This document shows, piece by piece, positions 6,481-9,210 of a DNA stretch of 9,210 bases (the stretch's first letter is position 1; every line of letters starts with the position of its first letter). The translations under genes were made by a program, and so were the position numbers. Under the pieces are notes generated by a model. It was not told the DNA's origin. It searched no databases and saw only the letters and a program-made list of their open reading frames with translations. This DNA is from JANNHK01 sp034408875 (GTDB lineage Bacteria > Actinomycetota > Acidimicrobiia > IMCC26256 > PALSA-610), in assembly GCA_034408875.1 (NCBI GenBank), contig JAWXCJ010000374.1, forward strand, positions 1-9,210, read 5' to 3'.

Positions 6481-7451
6481 CCGCGACCCCACGACCGTTC
6501 CGCTTCCTCGTGCAGTCGTACGCGGCGACATCGCCCGACGATTGGCGCGAGCAAGCGCGGCGCGCGGAGGCGCACGGTTACGAGTCGTTCCACCTCGCCG
6601 ATCACTACATCGGACCTGGACCGGCGCTCGCCTCGACGGGCCACCCCGTGCAGGTCCTCGCGGCGATTCCCGCGATGGCGGTCGCGGCCGAGGCAACCTC
6701 GACCATCCGCATCGGGTGTCGGGTGTTGTGTATCGACTACCACCAGCCGGTCGTGCTCGCCAAGGAACTTGCAACTATCGGGTGGTTCGCGGGCGGGCGG
6801 CTCGACATCGGCCTCGGAGCCGGATGGCTCGGCGCCGAATACGAGGCGATGGGTATTCCGTTCGACCGAGCGGGCATCCGCATCGATCGACTCGCGGAGA
6901 CCATCGAACTCGTGCGCGCGTTCTGCGCAGGCGGGGCGCTCGACATCCAGGGCAAGCACGTGTACGCAACGGGCTTCGACGCCATCCCCGTGCCGCCTGA
7001 GGCGCCGCGCATCATGGTCGGCGGCGGCGCACCGCGCGTGTTGCGACTCGCCGGATCCACCGCCGACACCGTGAGCATCAACTTCGACAACCGCGCCGGC
7101 CGGATCGGCCCTGAAGGCCTCGCGTCGGGGACGGCGGAGGGCACGGCCGAGAAGATCGGTTGGATCCGTGAGGGCGCGGGCGATCGTTTCGACGAGGTCG
7201 AACTCGAGATCGCCGCGTACTTCACGTTCGTCACCGACGACCGCGACGGAACCCTGAACGCGATGGCGCCGATGTTCGGCCTCAGCCCGGACCAATTCGC
7301 CGAACACCCCCACGCCCTCGTGGGCGGTATCGACGAGATCGTCGACATTCTCGTCGAACGACGGGAGCGCTACGGGATCAGCTCGGTGACCGTCGGCGGC
7401 GATGTGATGGACGCGTTCGCGCCCGTCGTCGCCCGCCTCGCGGGTACCTGA
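6477..7451 (+). CDS. LLM-class (luciferase-like) oxidoreductase, probably F420-dependent
   Basis: A 324-aa TIM-barrel oxidoreductase of the luciferase-like monooxygenase superfamily. Diagnostic stretches: RPFRFLVQ at the N terminus; EAHGYESFHLADHY (31-44); IRIGCRVLCIDYHQPVVLAKELATI (78-101), a form of the 'HPvvLAKe.AT' signature; GGRLDIGLGAGWLGAEYEAMGIPFDRAGIRIDRLAE (106-140); and PRIMVGGGAPRVLRLA (177-192). These match the F420-type branch of actinobacterial LLM enzymes; the N terminus and middle recall the MSMEG_2516-like F420 group, an assignment from memory. Such enzymes reduce or oxidise substrates with F420, or act with FMN. A cysteine-containing segment CRVLC (81-85) lies by the flavin-face strand. 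The ATG overlaps the SnoaL stop, with GAGG (6466-6469) seven bases upstream. The TGA is 18 nt before the next gene. Likely role: a reduction or Baeyer-Villiger-like step in the pathway, inferred only from context. Confidence 0.92.
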   Translation: MTATPRPFRFLVQSYAATSPDDWREQARRAEAHGYESFHLADHYIGPGPALASTGHPVQVLAAIPAMAVAAEATSTIRIGCRVLCIDYHQPVVLAKELATIGWFAGGRLDIGLGAGWLGAEYEAMGIPFDRAGIRIDRLAETIELVRAFCAGGALDIQGKHVYATGFDAIPVPPEAPRIMVGGGAPRVLRLAGSTADTVSINFDNRAGRIGPEGLASGTAEGTAEKIGWIREGAGDRFDEVELEIAAYFTFVTDDRDGTLNAMAPMFGLSPDQFAEHPHALVGGIDEIVDILVERRERYGISSVTVGGDVMDAFAPVVARLAGT

Positions 7452-7469
7452 CAGAGAGGGGTCGCGCTC

Positions 7470-7787
7470 ATGGCCGACCGGTCGACAGTGCTGCACGTGA
7501 CGCTCAAGATCCGGCCCGGACAGATGGGCCGGTTCAACGCGGTCATGGCCGAAGTCGTGCCCGCGATGGAAGAACGGGGATGGCGGTTGCTCGGCGCATG
7601 GTCGAATCTCATCGGGCGGCTCGACACCGTGATCGACCTGTGGGCGCTCGAGGACGCCAACGCGGTCGGGTCCACGTTGACGGCGTTGGCGGGCCACCCC
7701 GAATCCGGGCGCTGGTACAAGGCGCTCGGCGAGGTCGTCATGGAAGAGACACTCCAGCTGATGTTGCCCGTTCCCTACATGCACTGA
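7470..7787 (+). CDS. NIPSNAP-like dimeric alpha/beta barrel protein
   Basis: A 105-aa small protein with a ferredoxin-like (dimeric alpha/beta barrel) outline: a first strand TVLHVTLKIRPGQMGRF, a helix FNAVMAEVVPAMEERG, a strand WRLLGAWSNLIGRLDTVIDLWALED, a helix ANAVGSTLTALAGHPESGRWYKAL, and an end strand METLQLMLPVPY-like segment. The 'G.L.tV.dLW...D' strand and the following helix with 'W' resemble NIPSNAP-domain proteins found beside oxygenase genes in actinobacteria. No metal- or flavin-binding motif is visible. SD GAGAGGGG (7454-7461) lies eight bases before the ATG. It follows the LLM gene by 18 nt and precedes the Rieske gene by 10 nt, so it is a member of the operon. Function is unknown. 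It could be an ABM/NIPSNAP-type cofactor-free catalyst or an accessory to the oxygenase. Confidence 0.8.
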   Translation: MADRSTVLHVTLKIRPGQMGRFNAVMAEVVPAMEERGWRLLGAWSNLIGRLDTVIDLWALEDANAVGSTLTALAGHPESGRWYKALGEVVMEETLQLMLPVPYMH

Positions 7788-7791
7788 GGAG
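7786..7791 (+). promoter_or_regulatory. ribosome binding site GAGGAG for the Rieske oxygenase
   Basis: GAGGAG overlaps the last two bases of the NIPSNAP gene's stop codon and sits 6 nt before the GTG at 7798. It supports GTG over the later in-frame ATG at codon 13 and links the two genes translationally. Confidence 0.75.
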
Positions 7792-7797
7792 ACGACC

Positions 7798-9012
7798 GTG
7801 GACGCTGCGCTCGTCGAGCGACTCGAAGCAGAGATGGACTACGAAGCGGCGCGCACCGAGCCGCCGCCCGGGTTCCCCGCGCTTCCTGATCTCCCGTTGC
7901 GCCGTTACACCGATCCCGAGTTCTACCGTCTCGAATCCGAACACCTGTGGTCACGGTCATGGTTGTTCGCGTGCCACGACTCCGAGCTTCCCGAGCCGGG
8001 TTCGTACCGCGTCGTCGACCTCGTCGGGGCACCTGTACTGCTGACCCGTGGCGACGACGGCGAGATCCGCGCGTTCTACAACTCGTGTCGCCACCGCGGC
8101 GCGCCGGTCGTGCGCGATGAAGCGGGGTGCGAACGCCTGCTGCGTTGCCAGTACCACTCGTGGACCTACGACCTACAGGGCAATCTGGTGAACGTCCCCG
8201 ACGAGCGCGATTTCGTCGGCCTGTGCCGTGAGGAGCGGGCTCTCGTTTCGGTCCGCTGCGAAACCTGGGCCGGGCTGGTGTTCGTCAACCGCGATCCGAA
8301 TGCCGGGTCGTTGCGCGAATGGCTCGCGCCGATCCCCACCGAGCTCGACGAGCTCGCCCGCCAACCCTGGCGCTGCCTCGGGCGCACCAGCTCGATCGTC
8401 AAGTGCAATTGGAAGGTCACGGCGGAGGCGTTTCTCGAGGTCTACCACCTGCGCACCGTCCACTCGAAGAGTGTGAACACGCTGCTCGACGGGCGCGCGT
8501 CGACCATGGGGCTGCTGGCGAACGGCCACACGCGCATGGTCACCCGGCTGCGGCCGGATGTGATCGCGCGGGGTGGCATTTCGTTGGGTTTACCGACGTC
8601 GCCCGAGATGGGAGAGATCTTCCGCACGACGAACACCGCGTACGGCATGTTCCCCAACTTGATCGTGCCGCTCGATGTCGTCGGGTTCCCGCTGCTGTTG
8701 TTCTGGCCGATCGACATCGGCACGACGCGCCTCGACCTCGTGTGGCTGGCGGTCGACTGGGGAGAGGGCGACCGGCCTCCTGCGTGGGACATGCTCCAGG
8801 CCGGGTTCGACATGGTGATGGCAGAGGACGAACGCAACATGGAGCCGATCCAGCGTTCCATCGCGTCGGCAGCGCACGGTGGCGTGCCGCTCTCGTACCA
8901 GGAGCGTCGCATTCAGCACTTTCACGTCTGGGTCGACCGGTGCATCGGCGTGGAACGCATTCCCACCGACCTGCGCGTTCCCGATCTCCTCGCCGACTGG
9001 GTGGAGCAGTGA
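7798..9012 (+). CDS. Rieske non-haem iron oxygenase, alpha (catalytic) subunit
   Basis: A 404-aa aromatic-ring-hydroxylating-type oxygenase large subunit. The Rieske [2Fe-2S] domain has C97-R-H99 (NSCRHRGAPV) and C117-Q-Y-H120 (CQYHSWTYDLQGNL), with the normal 17-residue spacing. The catalytic domain shows NWKVTAEAFLEVYHLRTVHSKS (204-225). H217 and H222 are predicted ligands of the mononuclear iron, and the third is D344 in EDERNMEPIQ. The residue that bridges the Rieske and iron sites between subunits, Asp in naphthalene dioxygenase, is Glu214 here. That is a known variant seen in quaternary-amine oxygenases such as carnitine monooxygenase. The start is GTG with a strong SD. It is the last gene of the operon. 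No beta subunit, reductase or ferredoxin gene is present; the SnoaL-like protein is the only small-subunit-like neighbour. It would add one or two oxygen atoms, or demethylate; the substrate is unknown. Confidence 0.96.
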   Translation: MDAALVERLEAEMDYEAARTEPPPGFPALPDLPLRRYTDPEFYRLESEHLWSRSWLFACHDSELPEPGSYRVVDLVGAPVLLTRGDDGEIRAFYNSCRHRGAPVVRDEAGCERLLRCQYHSWTYDLQGNLVNVPDERDFVGLCREERALVSVRCETWAGLVFVNRDPNAGSLREWLAPIPTELDELARQPWRCLGRTSSIVKCNWKVTAEAFLEVYHLRTVHSKSVNTLLDGRASTMGLLANGHTRMVTRLRPDVIARGGISLGLPTSPEMGEIFRTTNTAYGMFPNLIVPLDVVGFPLLLFWPIDIGTTRLDLVWLAVDWGEGDRPPAWDMLQAGFDMVMAEDERNMEPIQRSIASAAHGGVPLSYQERRIQHFHVWVDRCIGVERIPTDLRVPDLLADWVEQ

Positions 9013-9033
9013 CGCGTCGATGACCCGCTGTCG

Positions 9034-9055
9034 GGGCTAGCTGTGGGCTAGCTGT
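9034..9055. repeat. 11-bp tandem direct repeat, two copies
   Basis: GGGCTAGCTGT occurs twice back to back (9034-9044 and 9045-9055), each copy containing the palindrome GCTAGC, just downstream of the Rieske stop codon. It lies outside coding sequence. Function unknown; simple slippage duplication is possible. Confidence 0.85.
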
Positions 9056-9059
9056 GTTG

Positions 9060-9147
9060 CCCCGCGAGGCATGGGAGTGTCACCCCATCGGGTGACGCGC
9101 ACAATCGTCATTTGCGCCACAGCGGTTACGGCGCGACCCTCGCGGGG
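9060..9147. repeat. 10-bp perfect inverted repeat enclosing two further hairpins
   Basis: CCCCGCGAGG (9060-9069) is exactly complementary to CCTCGCGGGG (9138-9147), 68 nt apart. Between the arms are a 9-pair hairpin (9077-9098) and a 7-pair hairpin (9112-9118 with 9130-9136, including one G-U). All three helices can form together as a three-way junction of about 90 nt. It could be part of the 3' UTR or terminator of the Rieske operon, or an independent structured RNA or DNA element. Confidence 0.6.
9077..9098 (+). terminator. hairpin downstream of the Rieske operon, possible U-less terminator
   Basis: GTCACCC (9079-9085) pairs perfectly with GGGTGAC (9090-9096) around a 4-nt CATC loop, extended by one G-U and one G-C pair. 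It lies 64 nt after the Rieske stop. No T-run follows, so a classical intrinsic terminator is not supported. High-GC actinobacteria often have such U-less hairpins at operon ends, so a terminator or 3'-end stabilising role is inferred. Confidence 0.45.
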
Positions 9148-9153
9148 TACCGG

Positions 9154-9193
9154 TTGCTGCTGCTTGGAGAGTTGTGTTCGTGATTGCTGCTGC
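9154..9193. repeat. direct repeat TTGCTGCTGC, two copies 30 bp apart
   Basis: TTGCTGCTGC is found at 9154-9163 and 9184-9193, exactly 30 bp start to start. The repeats flank the candidate ribosome site and start codon near the window edge. The unit is low complexity (GCT repeats), so chance is quite possible. Confidence 0.5.
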
Positions 9194-9210
9194 GGGGCCT
9201 ACCTTTGCCG
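9180..9210 (+). CDS. possible start of a further gene, cut by window end
   Basis: GGAGAG (9166-9171) is followed after 8 nt by a GTG at 9180 whose frame stays open to the window edge and reads VIAAAGPTFA. An in-frame GTG at 9174 is an alternative with poor spacing. Ten codons are too few to identify a product or to prove coding; this rests only on the SD and the open frame. Confidence 0.2.
   Translation, partial: MIAAAGPTFA

Noticed and set aside
6423..7784. 453-aa minus-strand open frame over the LLM and NIPSNAP genes
   Set aside because: Antisense shadow of the clear LLM and NIPSNAP genes; no family features in its sequence and no Shine-Dalgarno logic in the operon context.
9060..9147. 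tRNA-like cloverleaf in the tail
   Set aside because: The helices do not have tRNA dimensions. There is no T-loop consensus, no anticodon arm of 5 bp with a 7-nt loop, and the outer helix is 10 bp rather than 7.

Overview
The window is high-GC DNA with dense, Arg/Ala/Asp-rich coding, frequent GTG starts and several 4-nt ATGA stop/start overlaps. It carries a luciferase-like (LLM) flavin/F420-type oxidoreductase together with P450, Rieske and SDR oxidoreductases. This mix points to an actinobacterium (Actinomycetota). The genus cannot be set from sequence reading alone. The content is almost entirely redox enzymology and looks like a chromosomal catabolic or secondary-metabolism locus. I saw no mobile element, CRISPR array, tRNA or rRNA.

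Layout. (A) 1-2639, plus strand: the C-terminal part of a carotenoid oxygenase (RPE65/CCD/lignostilbene dioxygenase family), cut by the window edge. It is followed 48 nt later by a complete bis-MGD molybdenum/tungsten oxidoreductase with a [4Fe-4S] site. (B) 2649-5563, minus strand: an operon read as cytochrome P450, then an NADP-type SDR (4-nt overlap), then a NAD-type SDR. It converges on the molybdoenzyme gene with only 9 nt between the stop codons. (C) 5564-5629: a short divergent control region with a near-perfect 16-bp palindrome (CTAAC-yGATCr-GTTAG) of TetR-operator type. (D) 5630-9012, plus strand: a tight five-gene operon of ABM-like monooxygenase, SnoaL-like protein, LLM oxidoreductase, NIPSNAP-like protein and Rieske non-haem iron oxygenase alpha subunit. 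(E) 9013-9210: a non-coding tail with an 11-bp tandem repeat, nested inverted repeats that could fold as a three-way junction, and possibly the first codons of another gene at the edge.

How it may work together (inference). The two divergent operons share one operator-like site and probably form one regulon induced by a small hydrophobic substrate. The P450 and Rieske oxygenase would hydroxylate the substrate and the two SDRs would oxidise the alcohols. The LLM enzyme would carry out a reduction or Baeyer-Villiger-type step. The ABM, SnoaL and NIPSNAP proteins would act as small cofactor-free or accessory catalysts. The upstream carotenoid oxygenase suggests an apocarotenoid, stilbenoid or other terpenoid/aromatic substrate, but nothing in the sequence fixes it. 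No ferredoxin, ferredoxin reductase, transporter or regulator gene lies in the window, so the electron-transfer partners and the repressor must be encoded elsewhere.
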